NCBI GenBank assembly: GCA_900316315.1
Contig: ONCK01000005.1
Location: 186,001 to 250,000, forward strand
Direction of reading: 5' to 3'
DNA from: an uncultured Prevotellaceae bacterium
Lineage (GTDB): Bacteria; Bacteroidota; Bacteroidia; Bacteroidales; Bacteroidaceae
DNA: 64,000 nucleotides
In this document: piece after piece, positions 9,998 through 20,681 of the stretch
Layout of the letters: each line of letters begins with the position of its first letter
How positions within the stretch are numbered: position 1 is the first letter of the stretch
Made by a program: the position numbers and the translations under genes
Notes under the pieces: model-generated
Told to the model about the DNA's origin: nothing
Database searches by the model: none
The model's input: only the letters and a program-made list of their open reading frames with translations

Positions 9998-11341
9998 TTA
10001 GTAGGCACTAAGATGTGCCGAACGACGAGTGCGTCCTGCGCTCAATAGTCCGTCGTAATGTCTTACAAGCAAGTAGCTCTCTATCTGCTGCAAAGTATCG
10101 AGAATGACACCCACCAAAATCAACAGGGATGTTCCGCCGAAGAACTGGGCAAACTCCTGATTGACATGCAGAAGATTGGCGATAGCAGGCAAAATCGCGA
10201 TAAACGCGATAAAGAGAGAACCGGGCAACGTAATCAAGTCCATGATACGATCCAAGTAATCGGATGTACTCTTGCCGGGCTTGACGCCGGGAATAAATCC
10301 ATTGTTACGCTTCATCTCCTCTGCCATCTGTACCGGATTAAGCGTAATCGCGGTATAGAAGTATGTGAAGGCTATAATCAACAGCACAAATACTATATTG
10401 TAAATAAGGCTATTGGAATTGAGGAAATTGCGAAGCAACCACCCAGGATTTTCTTTCGTACCATAGCTTGCCAGCGTCAGCGGGATGAACATCAAAGCCT
10501 GAGCAAAGATGATAGGCATCACGTTGGCTGCGAAGAGCTTGATCGGGATATACTGTCTTGCACCACCATACTGCTGTCTACCCTCTACACGCTTGGCGTA
10601 CTGTACAGGCACCTTGCGGACAGCCTGAACCAATAGGATAGAGACAGCGATGACGGCAAGCAGGGCAAAGATCTCGACAAGGAACTTCACAAGACCACCG
10701 GCTCCCGGAGAAGTCAAAGCAGTAACGAATTCCTGACCAAGAGCCTGCGGGAGTCGTGCGATAATACCTATCATGATGATGATAGAAATACCATTGCCCA
10801 CGCCCTTGTCAGTAATACGTTCGCCAAGCCATAAGATAAACATTGCACCACCGGCCAGGATAAAGGTCGAACTGATCAGGAACCAGAGCCAAGGTACAGA
10901 CTGCGTAATGGCAGGGCCTGCAGTTGTCTTTAAATTGTACAGATACATCGGCGCCTGGAAGATGAGGATAGCCACAGTCAGGTAGCGAGTATACTGATTG
11001 ATTTTGCGACGTCCACTTTCACCCTCACGCTGCATCTTCTGAAATGCCGGAACGGTAACGGCAAGCAGCTGCATCACGATGGATGCAGAGATGTAAGGCA
11101 TGATACCAAGGGCAAAAATAGAAGCATTGGAGAATGCGCCACCAGAGAACATATTAAGCAGTGACATCAAGCCGCTGCTTGTCTGCTCATGCAATTTGGC
11201 CAACTGCGCAGGATCAATGCCAGGAATGACGACAAATGATCCCAGACGATAGATGGCCACGAAGAGCAAGGTAATCAGAAGACGCTTACGCAGATCTTCT
11301 ATTCTCCATATATTCTTGAGTGTTTCTATTATTTTTTTCAT
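9998..11341 (-). CDS. secY: Preprotein translocase subunit SecY
   Basis: Channel subunit of the Sec translocon in the inner membrane. It has 447 residues with about ten hydrophobic segments. The start MKKIIETLKNIWRIEDLRKR is typical, and the TM2 plug region includes SGGAFSNASIFALGIMPYI. The ATG directly abuts the stop of rplO with no bases between, so the two are likely coupled in translation. Confidence 0.98.
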   Translation of the reverse strand: MKKIIETLKNIWRIEDLRKRLLITLLFVAIYRLGSFVVIPGIDPAQLAKLHEQTSSGLMSLLNMFSGGAFSNASIFALGIMPYISASIVMQLLAVTVPAFQKMQREGESGRRKINQYTRYLTVAILIFQAPMYLYNLKTTAGPAITQSVPWLWFLISSTFILAGGAMFILWLGERITDKGVGNGISIIIMIGIIARLPQALGQEFVTALTSPGAGGLVKFLVEIFALLAVIAVSILLVQAVRKVPVQYAKRVEGRQQYGGARQYIPIKLFAANVMPIIFAQALMFIPLTLASYGTKENPGWLLRNFLNSNSLIYNIVFVLLIIAFTYFYTAITLNPVQMAEEMKRNNGFIPGVKPGKSTSDYLDRIMDLITLPGSLFIAFIAILPAIANLLHVNQEFAQFFGGTSLLILVGVILDTLQQIESYLLVRHYDGLLSAGRTRRSAHLSAY

Positions 11342-11791
11342 TTACTGGATTTTGGTAGCTGTACCGCCTACAGCCTTGATTGCCTCTTCTGCTGTCTTAG
11401 AGAAAGCATTTGCCTCAACATCCAATTTGGAAGTCAAAGAGCCATTACCCAAGATCTTGACAAGCTGCCCCTTTCTGAGGAATCCTGCATCAAGCAGATC
11501 TTGCTTGGTAATCTTTTCCAGCTTCTTGGCGTCAGCAAGCACTTGCAGCACACCCAAGTTGATGGCCTTATACTCCACATGATTGATATTCTTGAAGCCG
11601 GATTTGGGCACACGACGCTGCAAAGGCATCTGACCACCTTCAAATCCAATCTTCTTCTTATAACCAGAACGAGCCTTAGCACCTTTGGTACCACGGGTAG
11701 AAGTACCACCAAGACCGGAGCCAGTACCACGACCAATTCTTCTACGAGTTTGGGTAGATCCTTCTGCAGGCTTCAAATTATATAGTTTCAT
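11342..11791 (-). CDS. rplO: 50S ribosomal protein L15
   Basis: Large-subunit assembly protein L15, 149 residues. The Gly/Arg-rich N-terminus (RRRIGRGTGSGLGGTSTRG) threads into 23S rRNA, followed by GFEGGQMPLQRRVPKSGF. It lies between rpmD (11 bases) and secY (0 bases). Confidence 0.98.
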   Translation of the reverse strand: MKLYNLKPAEGSTQTRRRIGRGTGSGLGGTSTRGTKGAKARSGYKKKIGFEGGQMPLQRRVPKSGFKNINHVEYKAINLGVLQVLADAKKLEKITKQDLLDAGFLRKGQLVKILGNGSLTSKLDVEANAFSKTAEEAIKAVGGTATKIQ

Positions 11792-11802
11792 CTTCGTAAT
11801 CT

Positions 11803-11979
11803 TTATTTTTCTACACGGACTAAGTGATGAACAGCCTTGATCATGCCTTGAGTACTTGCATTGTCTTCCTGCTCAACGACTCTATTTAGTTTCTTAAGTC
11901 CCAGTGCATCGAGTGTGCGCTTCTCATTCTTAGAGGCACCGATGCGACTCTTGATTTGACGAATCTTTATAGTTGCCAT
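11803..11979 (-). CDS. rpmD: 50S ribosomal protein L30
   Basis: A 58-residue protein read from ATG at 11977-11979 to TAA at 11803-11805. It begins MATIKIRQIKSRIGASKNEK and has RTLDALGLKKLNRVVEQED, the L30 signature. It lies 2 bases after rpsE and 11 before rplO, the expected position in the spc operon. Confidence 0.96.
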   Translation of the reverse strand: MATIKIRQIKSRIGASKNEKRTLDALGLKKLNRVVEQEDNASTQGMIKAVHHLVRVEK

Positions 11980-11981
11980 AA

Positions 11982-12488
11982 TTATCCATTAAAAACTTTA
12001 TCAAGACCGAGGTTACGATCTCTGCCTACCGTCAAGGGATCACGAAGCTGCAGGAGAGCAGCAATAGTAGCCTTGACAAGGTTGTGAGGATTGGATGAAC
12101 CTTTGGACTTAGCCAATACATCTGTTACACCTACACTCTCAAGCACAGGGCGCATAGCACCTCCTGCGACAACTCCGGTACCGGATGATGCCGGCAGCAG
12201 GATGACTTCGGCGCCGCCAAATCTTGCAGAGACCTCGTGAGGAATTGTACCCTTGAGGATAGAGACTCTGACCAGATTCTTCTTGGCAGATTCTACACCT
12301 TTGGCAATCGCAGCAGAAACTTCTCCCGCCTTACCGAGGCCATAGCCGATGACGCCCTTGCCATCACCTACTACTACGATAGCAGCGAAGGTAAAAGTTC
12401 TACCTCCCTTGGTTACTTTAACTACGCGATTAAGAGCAACCAGTTTATCAGTAAGCTCTTCAGCATTTGCACTTATTCTGTTTGCCAT
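11982..12488 (-). CDS. rpsE: 30S ribosomal protein S5
   Basis: S5, 168 residues, acts in decoding fidelity and mRNA entry. It contains the N-terminal double-stranded-RNA-binding fold ([19 protein letters not shown]) and the C-terminal half with [19 protein letters not shown]. Gaps of 6 and 2 bases to rplR and rpmD. Confidence 0.98.
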   Translation of the reverse strand: MANRISANAEELTDKLVALNRVVKVTKGGRTFTFAAIVVVGDGKGVIGYGLGKAGEVSAAIAKGVESAKKNLVRVSILKGTIPHEVSARFGGAEVILLPASSGTGVVAGGAMRPVLESVGVTDVLAKSKGSSNPHNLVKATIAALLQLRDPLTVGRDRNLGLDKVFNG

Positions 12489-12494
12489 AATCCT

Positions 12495-12839
12495 TTAAAA
12501 TTTTAGTCCGCCTTTACGGGCGCCATTAGCCAATTCCATTACTCGACCGTGATAGAGATAGCCGTTGCGGTCAAAAACTACTTTGGTGATACCTGCTTCG
12601 AGGGCGGCCTTTGCTATCTTCTCACCGACTTTAGCAGCCTGTTCTGATTTATTCATCTTCTCCATGCCCAGAGATGAAGCAGCTGCGAGAGTCGTAGCGG
12701 TCTCATCATTGATGATCTGGGCATATATCTGCTTGTTGCTTCTGAACACGCTCATACGAGGCTTCTCGGCAGTACCAGATATTTTATTTCTAACGCGATG
12801 CTTAATCTTAAGCCTTCTATTTATCTTGTTAGTTGTCAT
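12495..12839 (-). CDS. rplR: 50S ribosomal protein L18
   Basis: 5S rRNA-binding protein L18, 114 residues from the ATG at 12837-12839 ([17 protein letters not shown]). A TTG two codons upstream could also start, but the ATG matches family starts. Conserved content: [20 protein letters not shown] and [14 protein letters not shown]. It lies 12 bases after rplF. Confidence 0.97.
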   Translation of the reverse strand: MTTNKINRRLKIKHRVRNKISGTAEKPRMSVFRSNKQIYAQIINDETATTLAAASSLGMEKMNKSEQAAKVGEKIAKAALEAGITKVVFDRNGYLYHGRVMELANGARKGGLKF

Positions 12840-12851
12840 AGTCAAAAATTA

Positions 12852-13421
12852 TTATTTAGCTGCAGCGGTCTTACCAGACTTGCGACGAATGACTTCTCCG
12901 ACATAGAGGATACCCTTGCCCTTGTAAGGCTCCGGCATTCTGAATGAGCGAATCTTTGCACAAACGAGTCCCAGAAGTTGCTTGTCACAGGACTCAAGGC
13001 AGATGTACGGGCGCTTGTTGCGCTCCGACTTCGTTTCGACTTTAATCTGCGGGGGCAGTTGAAGATAAATAGGATGAGTGTAACCGAGAGTAAACTCTAT
13101 AAGATTACCCTGGTTGGATACCCTATAACCTACGCCGACGAGCTCCATCTCTTTTTTGAAGCCCTCGGATACTCCGACTACCATATTATTGACAAGCGCA
13201 CGATATAGGCCATGAAAAGCCTGCTTCTGCTTCGGGTCTACACCCTCGTACTTCTCGTCAATGTCAAAGGTCAACTTGCCTTCGCTCATGGTAATCTTAA
13301 TAGAAGGATGCACTGCTTGGCTCAATTCACCCTTTGGTCCTTTTACGGACACTACATTATCCTTCAGGTCAACTGTGACACCTGCAGGGATGTTAATCGG
13401 CAATTTACCTATTCTAGACAT
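12852..13421 (-). CDS. rplF: 50S ribosomal protein L6
   Basis: L6, 189 residues, near the sarcin-ricin loop. Two similar domains are present: the first starts SRIGKLPINIPAGV, the second holds GVGYRVSNQGNLIEFTLGY. The C-terminal signature reads PEPYKGKGILYVGE. It follows rpsH by 18 bases. Confidence 0.98.
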   Translation of the reverse strand: MSRIGKLPINIPAGVTVDLKDNVVSVKGPKGELSQAVHPSIKITMSEGKLTFDIDEKYEGVDPKQKQAFHGLYRALVNNMVVGVSEGFKKEMELVGVGYRVSNQGNLIEFTLGYTHPIYLQLPPQIKVETKSERNKRPYICLESCDKQLLGLVCAKIRSFRMPEPYKGKGILYVGEVIRRKSGKTAAAK

Positions 13422-13439
13422 GCGTTTACTTCCTTAAAA

Positions 13440-13835
13440 TCAATAAATGTAACACAATACTTCTCCGCCGATTTTCTCAGCTGCGGCCTCCTTGTCGGTC
13501 ATGACGCCATGAGAAGTTGAAATGATTGCGATACCCAAGCCATTGATAACTCTCGGCATCTTCTTGTAACCTGTATAACAACGCAGACCTGGAGTCGAGA
13601 CTCTCTTCAGTGACTTAATGGCTGAAGATTTGTCTTCATTGTTATACTTCAGGGCAATCTTGATGATACCCTGACGACCATCATCCTCAAACTTGTAGTT
13701 CAGGATATAGCCCTTCTGGAAAAGGATCTTGGTAATGTCCTTCTTCAGGTTTGACGCAGGAATCTCGACCACACGGTGCTTAGCCTGAATGGCATTCCTG
13801 AGTCTTGTCAAATAGTCAGAAATTGGATCTGTCAT
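13440..13835 (-). CDS. rpsH: 30S ribosomal protein S8
   Basis: S8, 131 residues, binds the central domain of 16S rRNA and in many bacteria represses the spc operon. It starts [20 protein letters not shown] and ends with [19 protein letters not shown]. It lies 71 bases after rpsN, the longest gap inside the spc part, with no clear regulatory structure seen. Confidence 0.98.
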   Translation of the reverse strand: MTDPISDYLTRLRNAIQAKHRVVEIPASNLKKDITKILFQKGYILNYKFEDDGRQGIIKIALKYNNEDKSSAIKSLKRVSTPGLRCYTGYKKMPRVINGLGIAIISTSHGVMTDKEAAAEKIGGEVLCYIY

Positions 13836-13906
13836 TATAAAAGTAATTTAATTGATCGGGAGAACCCGACAATATTAAAATTAGAAAACTCTTTTCTTTC
13901 TTGTTC

Positions 13907-14209
13907 CTACCAGCTAGCCTTCTTTACGCCAGGGATCAGACCGTTGGAAGCCATCTCACGGAATTGGATACGAGAGAGGCCAAACTGACGGATATAGCCC
14001 TTGGGTCTACCTGTGATCTTGCAACGATTGTGTAGACGGATAGGATTGGCGTTGCGAGGGATCTTTTGCAGCTTGCGAGCAGCTTCATATGCTTCGGCAG
14101 GATCGTTGGATTTGTTGACAATAGCCTTGAGAGCAGCACGCTTCTCAGCATATTTGGCTACAAGTCTGGCGCGCTTTACCTCACGGGCCTTCATTGATTC
14201 TTTTGCCAT
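13907..14209 (-). CDS. rpsN: 30S ribosomal protein S14 (zinc-free form)
   Basis: S14, 100 residues: the longer C-minus type that lacks the CxxC pairs of the short zinc form. It has [20 protein letters not shown] and ends [12 protein letters not shown]. It lies 5 bases after rplE. Together with the C-minus L36 it gives a low zinc demand for these positions. Confidence 0.97.
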   Translation of the reverse strand: MAKESMKAREVKRARLVAKYAEKRAALKAIVNKSNDPAEAYEAARKLQKIPRNANPIRLHNRCKITGRPKGYIRQFGLSRIQFREMASNGLIPGVKKASW

Positions 14210-14214
14210 ATCAC

Positions 14215-14772
14215 TTATTTATTTTTATCATTGTTGAATGGGAGGCCGAAAGCCTTGAGCAAGGCGAAGCCTTCGTCATCTGTACGGGCAGAAGTGACAA
14301 AAGTAATGTTCATACCCTGGATACGCTCGACAGAGTCGATATTAATCTCAGGAAATATGATCTGCTCCTGAATACCCAGTGTATAGTTGCCACGTCCGTC
14401 GAAGTTACCTCCAATACCCTTGAAGTCACGGATACGGGGCAGAGCTACGCGTACCAATTTCTCGAGAAACTCGTACATGCGCTCTCTACGCAGTGTCACG
14501 CGGACTCCGATAGGCATCTTCTTACGAAGTTTGAAGTTAGCGACGTCCTTCTTGGAGACAGTAGCTACAGCCTTTTGGCCGGCGATTGCGGTGATCTCGT
14601 TGATTGCAACATCGATGATCTTCTTATCCTGGGTAGCAGCGCCCAAGCCTTGGTTGATAACGATTTTCTTGAGTACAGGTATCTGCATGGGTGAGGAGTA
14701 GTTAAACTCCTTCATCAACTCGGGAGCAATCTGCTCCTTGTACACTTGCTTTAGTTGTGCTGTATTTGCCAT
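14215..14772 (-). CDS. rplE: 50S ribosomal protein L5
   Basis: L5, 185 residues, binds 5S rRNA and forms a bridge with S13. It contains [18 protein letters not shown] and [18 protein letters not shown]. Its start codon overlaps the rplX stop by one base (TAATG), which implies coupled translation. Confidence 0.98.
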   Translation of the reverse strand: MANTAQLKQVYKEQIAPELMKEFNYSSPMQIPVLKKIVINQGLGAATQDKKIIDVAINEITAIAGQKAVATVSKKDVANFKLRKKMPIGVRVTLRRERMYEFLEKLVRVALPRIRDFKGIGGNFDGRGNYTLGIQEQIIFPEINIDSVERIQGMNITFVTSARTDDEGFALLKAFGLPFNNDKNK

Positions 14773-15092
14773 TACTTAATCACCTCCCCTGATTTCTTGG
14801 AATAACGTACAAGCTTACCATTTTCATCACGCTTGCGCCCGATACGAGTAGGCTTGCCTGTCTTGGGATCAACTACATTAAGATTGGAGATATGGATAGG
14901 AGCTTCCTGCTTCTGGATACCTCCCTGCGGATGCTTGGCATCGGGCTTAGTGCTCTTGGAGACCATATTGACGCCCTCCACGATAGCACGCTGCTTATCC
15001 ACATAAACCTTGAGGACTTTGCCTTTGGCGCCTCTGTTTACTCCTGTATTAACAAAGACTGTATCGCCTTTTTTAATATGTAACTTACTCAT
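14772..15092 (-). CDS. rplX: 50S ribosomal protein L24
   Basis: L24, 106 residues, an early assembly protein. The KOW motif is near the N-terminus ([20 protein letters not shown]) and the C-terminal part has [19 protein letters not shown]. It overlaps rplE by one base and follows rplN by 17. Confidence 0.98.
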   Translation of the reverse strand: MSKLHIKKGDTVFVNTGVNRGAKGKVLKVYVDKQRAIVEGVNMVSKSTKPDAKHPQGGIQKQEAPIHISNLNVVDPKTGKPTRIGRKRDENGKLVRYSKKSGEVIK

Positions 15093-15109
15093 TAGGTTTC
15101 AATTAAAGA

Positions 15110-15475
15110 TTAAAGAACCTCAGGTGCCAGAGAGACGACCTTCATATTGACAGCGCGAAGCTCACGTGCTACAGGACCGAAGATACGACTACCTCTCAAC
15201 TCGTTGTCACCTGTCAAGAGTACGCATGCATTATCGTCAAAACGGATATAGGACCCGTCAGCACGACGTATTTCCTTCTTGGTGCGAACAATCAGGGCCT
15301 TGGATACGGCACCCTTCTTAATATCACTTGATGCAACTACATTTTGAACTGCTACAACGATGATATCGCCTACTGAGGCATAGCGTCTCTTTGTGCCGCC
15401 CAGGACACGAATGCAGAGGGCTTCACGCGCACCGCTATTATCAGCAACAGTCAATCTTGATAATGCTTGTATCAT
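15110..15475 (-). CDS. rplN: 50S ribosomal protein L14
   Basis: L14, 121 residues, sits at the subunit interface. It starts [20 protein letters not shown] and has [11 protein letters not shown] and [19 protein letters not shown], the full family signature. Gap of 2 bases after rpsQ. Confidence 0.98.
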   Translation of the reverse strand: MIQALSRLTVADNSGAREALCIRVLGGTKRRYASVGDIIVVAVQNVVASSDIKKGAVSKALIVRTKKEIRRADGSYIRFDDNACVLLTGDNELRGSRIFGPVARELRAVNMKVVSLAPEVL

Positions 15476-15477
15476 AA

Positions 15478-15735
15478 TTACTTAGCTCTTTCAACGATTT
15501 CTACTACTCTCCAACGCTTTGTCTTGCTCAAGGGGCGGGTCTCCATCAACAATACGGTATCACCGACATTGCATTCGTTTTTCTCGTCATGAGCATGATA
15601 TTTCTTAGTCTTGGAGACGAACTTACCATATATAGGGTGCATATCCTTAAATTTGGAAGCGACTATGATAGTTTTGTCCATCTTAGTGCTGATGACGACA
15701 CCCTGACGCGTCTTACGTAAATTTCTTTCTTCCAT
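15478..15735 (-). CDS. rpsQ: 30S ribosomal protein S17
   Basis: S17, 85 residues, an OB-fold primary binder of 16S rRNA. It contains [19 protein letters not shown] and [18 protein letters not shown]. It lies between rpmC (6 bases) and rplN (2 bases). Confidence 0.98.
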   Translation of the reverse strand: MEERNLRKTRQGVVISTKMDKTIIVASKFKDMHPIYGKFVSKTKKYHAHDEKNECNVGDTVLLMETRPLSKTKRWRVVEIVERAK

Positions 15736-15741
15736 GATTGA

Positions 15742-15936
15742 TTATTTGTTAAGTTCTCTCTGACGCAATATTGTCTTCATACGAGCGATATCTCGACGAC
15801 TTTCTCTAATCTTGGAAGGATTTGCAAGTGGGGAAACTGCGTGAGTCAACAGCATCTGGCCGTAGTTGGCAATTTCACTATTCAGTTTATCCTGCAATTC
15901 GTTTGTAGGGATATTTACTATATCTGCAACTTTCAT
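15742..15936 (-). CDS. rpmC: 50S ribosomal protein L29
   Basis: L29, 64 residues, a two-helix protein near the exit tunnel. It contains TNELQDKLNSEIANYGQML and ends with RESRRDIARMKTILRQRELN. It lies 2 bases after rplP. Confidence 0.97.
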   Translation of the reverse strand: MKVADIVNIPTNELQDKLNSEIANYGQMLLTHAVSPLANPSKIRESRRDIARMKTILRQRELNK

Positions 15937-15938
15937 AA

Positions 15939-16364
15939 TTAGGCGTTTTTATCATAATCGCGTCTTACGACAAACTTAGTATGTACCGGCAGTTTCTGAG
16001 CAGCCAGACGCAGCGCCTCTTTGGCTACATCGTAGGAAACTCCTTCTACTTCAAAGATTATACGACCAGGAGTAACAGGTACTACAAATCCTACGGGATC
16101 ACCTTTACCTTTACCCATACGTACGTCTGCAGGCTTTTTGGTAATGGGCTTGTCAGGGAATACCCTGCACCATACCTGGCCTTCACGCTGCATATATCGT
16201 GTCACGGCGACACGTGCTGCTTCGAGCTGACGGCTGTTAATCCATTCCGTATCAAGTGTCTTTATGCCGAAGCTGCCAAAAGACAGTTGATTACCGCGCT
16301 GGGCGTTGCCTTTGCTGCGTCCTTTCGCGGGTCTTCTCCATTTTGTTCTTTTAGGTTGTAACAT
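15939..16364 (-). CDS. rplP: 50S ribosomal protein L16
   Basis: L16, 141 residues, close to the peptidyl transferase centre and A-site tRNA. It starts [20 protein letters not shown] and has [20 protein letters not shown]. It follows rpsC by 15 bases. Confidence 0.98.
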   Translation of the reverse strand: MLQPKRTKWRRPAKGRSKGNAQRGNQLSFGSFGIKTLDTEWINSRQLEAARVAVTRYMQREGQVWCRVFPDKPITKKPADVRMGKGKGDPVGFVVPVTPGRIIFEVEGVSYDVAKEALRLAAQKLPVHTKFVVRRDYDKNA

Positions 16365-16379
16365 CTTGCACTTTCACTT

Positions 16380-17120
16380 TTAACGGTTAACATTTCTACG
16401 ACGTCGGCCACCTCTGTCGCCTCTGCCACGAGGATTTCCTCCGAAGTTGCGAGCCTTGTCGTTCTGCTGCGTAAAGTTCGGAGCTAAGTCTTTCTTGCCA
16501 TAGATTTCGCCGCGGCAGATCCAGACCTTGATACCCAGAAGTCCCACCTTGGTGAGAGCCTCTGTCTGGCAATAGTCGATGTCTGCGCGGAATGTATGGA
16601 GAGGAGTTCTTCCTTCCTTATACATTTCCTTACGGGCCATTTCGGCGCCGTTGAGACGGCCAGCTATTTGGATCTTGATACCAGCGGCGCCGGCACGCAT
16701 TGTGTTGGCTACGGCCATTTTGATTGCACGGCGATAAGCTACCATACCTTCAATCTGACGGGCGATGCTCTTGCCGACAATCTGGGCATCGAGTTCAGGT
16801 CTTCTGACCTCGAAGATATTGATTTGGATATCCTTGTCGGTAATCTTTTTCAGCTCCTCTCTGAGCTTGTCTACTTCCTGGCCGCCCTTTCCGATGATGA
16901 CACCGGGATGAGAGGAGCAGATAGTAATCGTGATGAGCTTCAGAGTCCGCTCGATGACTATACGAGATACACTAGCCTTAGCGAGACGAGCTTCCAGATA
17001 CTTACGGATCTTGGTGTCTTCCAGCAGGGTGTCACCAAAGTTCTTTCCACCGTACCAGTTGGAGTCCCAACCTCTAATAATGCCTAAGCGGTTGCTTATT
17101 GGATTTATTTTCTGTCCCAT
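16380..17120 (-). CDS. rpsC: 30S ribosomal protein S3
   Basis: S3, 246 residues, at the mRNA entry channel. The KH domain shows [18 protein letters not shown] near residue 74, and the C-terminal domain has [20 protein letters not shown]. The C-terminal tail is rich in Gly, Arg and Asn ([18 protein letters not shown]), a common Bacteroidetes extension. It starts 3 bases after rplV. Confidence 0.98.
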   Translation of the reverse strand: MGQKINPISNRLGIIRGWDSNWYGGKNFGDTLLEDTKIRKYLEARLAKASVSRIVIERTLKLITITICSSHPGVIIGKGGQEVDKLREELKKITDKDIQINIFEVRRPELDAQIVGKSIARQIEGMVAYRRAIKMAVANTMRAGAAGIKIQIAGRLNGAEMARKEMYKEGRTPLHTFRADIDYCQTEALTKVGLLGIKVWICRGEIYGKKDLAPNFTQQNDKARNFGGNPRGRGDRGGRRRRNVNR

Positions 17121-17123
17121 ATA

Positions 17124-17564
17124 CTATTTCGTTTCTGATTGTTCCGTTTCAGATGCTGCATCAGAAACGTTGTCTTTATTAGAACCTACATACAATGTGA
17201 CATGGTTGGAGCGCTTACGGATGCGGTATCCACGTCCCTGGGGTGCGGGGCGCATTCTGTTAAGCGTAGAGCCACAGTCTACATATACTCTCTGTACAAA
17301 GAGTTCTCCATCCTCTGCCTTACGGTCATTCTTCTGCTCCCAGTTGGATATTGCGGAACGCAGAAGCTTCTCAACATCGGCAGAAGCAGCTTTCTTGGAA
17401 AACTTCAGGACACTCAGGGCGCGGCCTACTTCCATACCTCTCACAAGGTCTACGACGTAGCGCATCTTGCGGGGAGAGGAGGGGATATTTCGCAGGATAG
17501 CGAAAGATTCTCCCTTCAGGGCCTCTTTTCTTGCTTTAGCTGAATTTCTTTTTCTAGCTCCCAT
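17124..17564 (-). CDS. rplV: 50S ribosomal protein L22
   Basis: L22, 146 residues, lines the exit tunnel with its beta-hairpin ([19 protein letters not shown]). The core is about 110 residues. The remainder is an N-terminal addition and an acidic C-terminal tail ([18 protein letters not shown]). It lies between rpsS (24 bases) and rpsC (3 bases). Confidence 0.97.
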   Translation of the reverse strand: MGARKRNSAKARKEALKGESFAILRNIPSSPRKMRYVVDLVRGMEVGRALSVLKFSKKAASADVEKLLRSAISNWEQKNDRKAEDGELFVQRVYVDCGSTLNRMRPAPQGRGYRIRKRSNHVTLYVGSNKDNVSDAASETEQSETK

Positions 17565-17588
17565 ATTTAATTTCTTATTATTCTAAAA

Positions 17589-17858
17589 TCATTTAGCCTT
17601 ATTGCCAGCATGACCGCCGAACTTACGAGTAGGAGCAAATTCACCTAACTTATGGCCTACCATGTTTTCAGTGACATAGACGGGGATAAACTTATTTCCG
17701 TTGTGCACTGCGATAGTGTGACCGACGAAATCAGGAGAGATCATACAGGCGCGGGACCAAGTCTTTACAACATTCTTTTTACCGCTTTCATTCATTGCAA
17801 GGATTTTCTTCTCCAATGATACTGCGATATAAGGACCTTTCTTTAATGAACGACTCAT
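17589..17858 (-). CDS. rpsS: 30S ribosomal protein S19
   Basis: S19, 89 residues, in the 30S head with S13. It begins [19 protein letters not shown] and contains [20 protein letters not shown] and [16 protein letters not shown]. Gap of 29 bases after rplB. Confidence 0.98.
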   Translation of the reverse strand: MSRSLKKGPYIAVSLEKKILAMNESGKKNVVKTWSRACMISPDFVGHTIAVHNGNKFIPVYVTENMVGHKLGEFAPTRKFGGHAGNKAK

Positions 17859-17887
17859 AATTCTTTGTTCAAATATTAACCTGATTG

Positions 17888-18715
17888 CTACTTCTGATTA
17901 CTTCTCTCAATAATGTACTTGTTGGACTGCTTCTTAGGACGACGAGTCTTGAGTCCCTTAGCATACAGGCCGGTACGTGAACGCGGGTGGCCACCCGACT
18001 GACGGCCTTCGCCACCACCCATTGGGTGATCTACAGGGTTCATGACGACACCTCTGTTGTGAGGTCTGCGGCCCATCCAGCGTGAGCGTCCTGCTTTACC
18101 GGAGCTCTCCAGAGCGTGATCGGAATTGCCGACGCTGCCGATAGTAGCTTTACAAGCGCTGAGTATCTTACGAGTTTCACCTGAAGGCAACTTTACGACG
18201 CAATAGTCACCCTCACGGGATGTAAGCTGCGCGAAGTTACCAGCAGAGCGAACGAGGATTGCACCCTGGCCGGGGCGGAGTTCCAAGTTGTGGATAATTG
18301 TACCCACGGGGATGTTTGCCAGGGGAAGTGCGTTTCCTACTTCCGGAGCAGCATCTGCACCAGACATCAGTGTTGTCCCGACTTCGAGGCCATTGGGAGC
18401 AATGATGTATCTCTTCTCACCATCAGCATAGTACAGGAGTGCGATGCGGGCCGAGCGGTTCGGGTCGTACTCGATTGTCTTTACGACGGCTGGGATTCCA
18501 TCTTTCTCTCTTCTGAAATCGATAAAACGGAATTTTCTCTTGTGGCCTCCGCCCATGTAACGCATGGAGCGGTGTCCGAGGTTGTTGCGACCACCTGTGG
18601 ACTTCTTGCCGTATACAAGAGACTTTTCTGGTACTGATGCAGTAAGTTCTTCGAAAGTACCAATAATTTTGTGTCTCTGACCTGGGGTTACAGGTCTAAA
18701 TTTCCGTACTGCCAT
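17888..18715 (-). CDS. rplB: 50S ribosomal protein L2
   Basis: L2, 275 residues, essential for subunit joining and peptidyl transfer. It contains [27 protein letters not shown] and the C-terminal [14 protein letters not shown], whose His is the conserved one near the catalytic centre. It lies 3 bases after rplW. Confidence 0.98.
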   Translation of the reverse strand: MAVRKFRPVTPGQRHKIIGTFEELTASVPEKSLVYGKKSTGGRNNLGHRSMRYMGGGHKRKFRFIDFRREKDGIPAVVKTIEYDPNRSARIALLYYADGEKRYIIAPNGLEVGTTLMSGADAAPEVGNALPLANIPVGTIIHNLELRPGQGAILVRSAGNFAQLTSREGDYCVVKLPSGETRKILSACKATIGSVGNSDHALESSGKAGRSRWMGRRPHNRGVVMNPVDHPMGGGEGRQSGGHPRSRTGLYAKGLKTRRPKKQSNKYIIERSNQK

Positions 18716-18718
18716 TGT

Positions 18719-19012
18719 TTATATATTGCTATAAAAATCTATAGTTTCATCTTCTGCCAATGTGACAATAGCCTTTTTAAAGGCGTTGGAGCGGCCCTTG
18801 AGCAGTGCATGCTTGGTATAGCGGGTCTTATCCTTGCCTGAGTAGTTCATTGTCGTCACTGACTTTACATTGACATTGTAGCGGCCTTCTACTTCGCTCT
18901 TGATTTGGAGCTTGTTGGCTTCAGGACGCACGATAAAGCCGAACTTGTTGTTCTGCTTATCGGTGACTGCTGTCATCTTCTCTGTGACCAGAGGCTTTAT
19001 GATAAAGTCCAT
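18719..19012 (-). CDS. rplW: 50S ribosomal protein L23
   Basis: L23, 97 residues, docking site for trigger factor and SRP at the tunnel exit. It contains IIKPLVTEKMTAVTDKQNNK and YNVNVKSVTTMNYSGK. It lies between rplD (10 bases) and rplB (3 bases). Confidence 0.97.
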   Translation of the reverse strand: MDFIIKPLVTEKMTAVTDKQNNKFGFIVRPEANKLQIKSEVEGRYNVNVKSVTTMNYSGKDKTRYTKHALLKGRSNAFKKAIVTLAEDETIDFYSNI

Positions 19013-19022
19013 TTCCTAGAGT

Positions 19023-19655
19023 TTACTTTGTTAAGATTTCGTTAATCTGCTCCAGTGCCTTTTCAGTCACCACCAGCGTGGCAGCATCCAAGACATTGTA
19101 CGTATTAAGCTGCGAAGCCGTTGTCAGCTTTGCACCTTTCACATTGCGAGCAGACAAAAATACGTTTTTATCTGCACCTGGCAAAACCAGAAGGGACTTT
19201 TTATCAGCTACTTTGAGGTTTTCCTCCAGCTGGATGAAGTCTTTGGTCTTGGGGGCATCGAAAGTGAAATCTTCGATTACCAAAATTGCGCCTTCTTCCT
19301 TAGCTTTGTAAGCGAGGGCAGACTTACGTGCGAGCTGCTTTACCTTCTTGTTGAGCTTAAAGCCGTAGTCGCGTGGAGTAGGACCAAATACACGTCCGCC
19401 GCCCACCAGCACAGGAGAGTTGATATCACCTCTACGGGCGCCGCCGCCACCTTTCTGGCGACCGAGTTTGCGGGTAGAGCCGCTGATTTCACTTCTTTCC
19501 TTGGTCTTAGCCGTACCTTGACGCTGATTGGCCAGATACTGCTTTACATCGAGGTAGATGGCGTGGTCGTTAGGTTCGATGCCGAAAATGGCTTCATTCA
19601 GCGTGACCTTCTTGCCAGTATCCTCACCTTTTCTGTTCAAAACACTAACTTCCAT
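19023..19655 (-). CDS. rplD: 50S ribosomal protein L4
   Basis: L4, 210 residues, forms the tunnel constriction with L22. The tunnel loop is visible as [20 protein letters not shown] followed by [19 protein letters not shown]. In enterobacteria L4 autoregulates this operon; no such leader is evident here. Its start overlaps the rplC stop by one base. Confidence 0.98.
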   Translation of the reverse strand: MEVSVLNRKGEDTGKKVTLNEAIFGIEPNDHAIYLDVKQYLANQRQGTAKTKERSEISGSTRKLGRQKGGGGARRGDINSPVLVGGGRVFGPTPRDYGFKLNKKVKQLARKSALAYKAKEEGAILVIEDFTFDAPKTKDFIQLEENLKVADKKSLLVLPGADKNVFLSARNVKGAKLTTASQLNTYNVLDAATLVVTEKALEQINEILTK

Positions 19656-20272
19656 TACTCTTTAACTATTACGATTGAACCTTTGCAACCGGCTACAGAT
19701 CCCTTGACGAGCAGGAGATTGCTTTCCGGTATGACCTTTAAGACTTCGAGATTCTGCGTTGTTACGCGGTCGCAACCCATCTGGCCGCCCATACGCATCC
19801 CCTTAAACACTTTTGCAGGGTAAGAGCATGCACCGATAGATCCCGGTTTGCGGGCGCGGTCATCCTGACCGTGGGTTGACTGACCTACACCACCAAATCC
19901 GTGACGCTTTACTACGCCCTGGAATCCGTGGCCCTTGGATGTGCCGGTGATGTCGACATACTTCACATCGCTGAAGATGTCTACTGTCACGGTGTCACCC
20001 AGTTTCAGATCTTGCTTAAAACCATTGAACTCGGCCAAGTGCCTCTTAGGCGTTGTACCGGCCTTCTTGAAGTGACCTTTCTGCGGAGCAGTAGTGTTTT
20101 TTTCCTTCAATTCCTGGAAGCCGAGCTGGACAGCCTCATAGCCGTCTTTGTCTTGGCTCTTCACCTGAGTAACAACGCAAGGACCTGCTTCAATAACAGT
20201 GCATGGAACATTCTTTCCATCAGCACTGAAAACGGATGTCATTCCGATTTTTTTTCCTAATAATCCTGGCAT
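19655..20272 (-). CDS. rplC: 50S ribosomal protein L3
   Basis: L3, 205 residues, an assembly initiator near the peptidyl transferase centre. It begins [20 protein letters not shown] and has the internal loop with [20 protein letters not shown] and GRMGGQMG-like [12 protein letters not shown]. Gap of 24 bases after rpsJ. Confidence 0.98.
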   Translation of the reverse strand: MPGLLGKKIGMTSVFSADGKNVPCTVIEAGPCVVTQVKSQDKDGYEAVQLGFQELKEKNTTAPQKGHFKKAGTTPKRHLAEFNGFKQDLKLGDTVTVDIFSDVKYVDITGTSKGHGFQGVVKRHGFGGVGQSTHGQDDRARKPGSIGACSYPAKVFKGMRMGGQMGCDRVTTQNLEVLKVIPESNLLLVKGSVAGCKGSIVIVKE

Positions 20273-20296
20273 TTCAGTTATAATTTATTTTTAGTA

Positions 20297-20602
20297 CTAT
20301 ACCTTAATCTCTACCTCTACGCCACAGGGCAACTCGAGCTTCATCAGCGAGTCTACAGTTTTGGCTGTAGAGCTGTAGATATCTATGAGACGCTTGTAGG
20401 AGCAGATCTCAAATTGTTCACGAGCCTTCTTGTTGACGAAGGTACTGCGGTTGACAGTAATGATACGCTTGTGTGTGGGCAGGGGGATGGGACCGCTTAC
20501 GATAGCGCCGGTTTCCTTTACTGCCTTTACGATCTTGTCGCTTGACTTCTCGACGAGCGTGTGATCGTAAGACTTCAGTTTGATTCTAATTTTTTGACTC
20601 AT
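20297..20602 (-). CDS. rpsJ: 30S ribosomal protein S10
   Basis: S10 (NusE), 101 residues, works in the 30S head and in transcription antitermination with NusB. It contains [20 protein letters not shown] and [18 protein letters not shown]. It follows fusA by 79 bases. No tuf gene lies between fusA and rpsJ, unlike enterobacteria. Confidence 0.98.
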   Translation of the reverse strand: MSQKIRIKLKSYDHTLVEKSSDKIVKAVKETGAIVSGPIPLPTHKRIITVNRSTFVNKKAREQFEICSYKRLIDIYSSTAKTVDSLMKLELPCGVEVEIKV

Positions 20603-20681
20603 TATGTGTGTTTAGGCGAGGAGGTTGCTGCTTAAGAGTCATTCGTTAAGCAGCACCTTTCCTCTGATTGATTATTTATCC

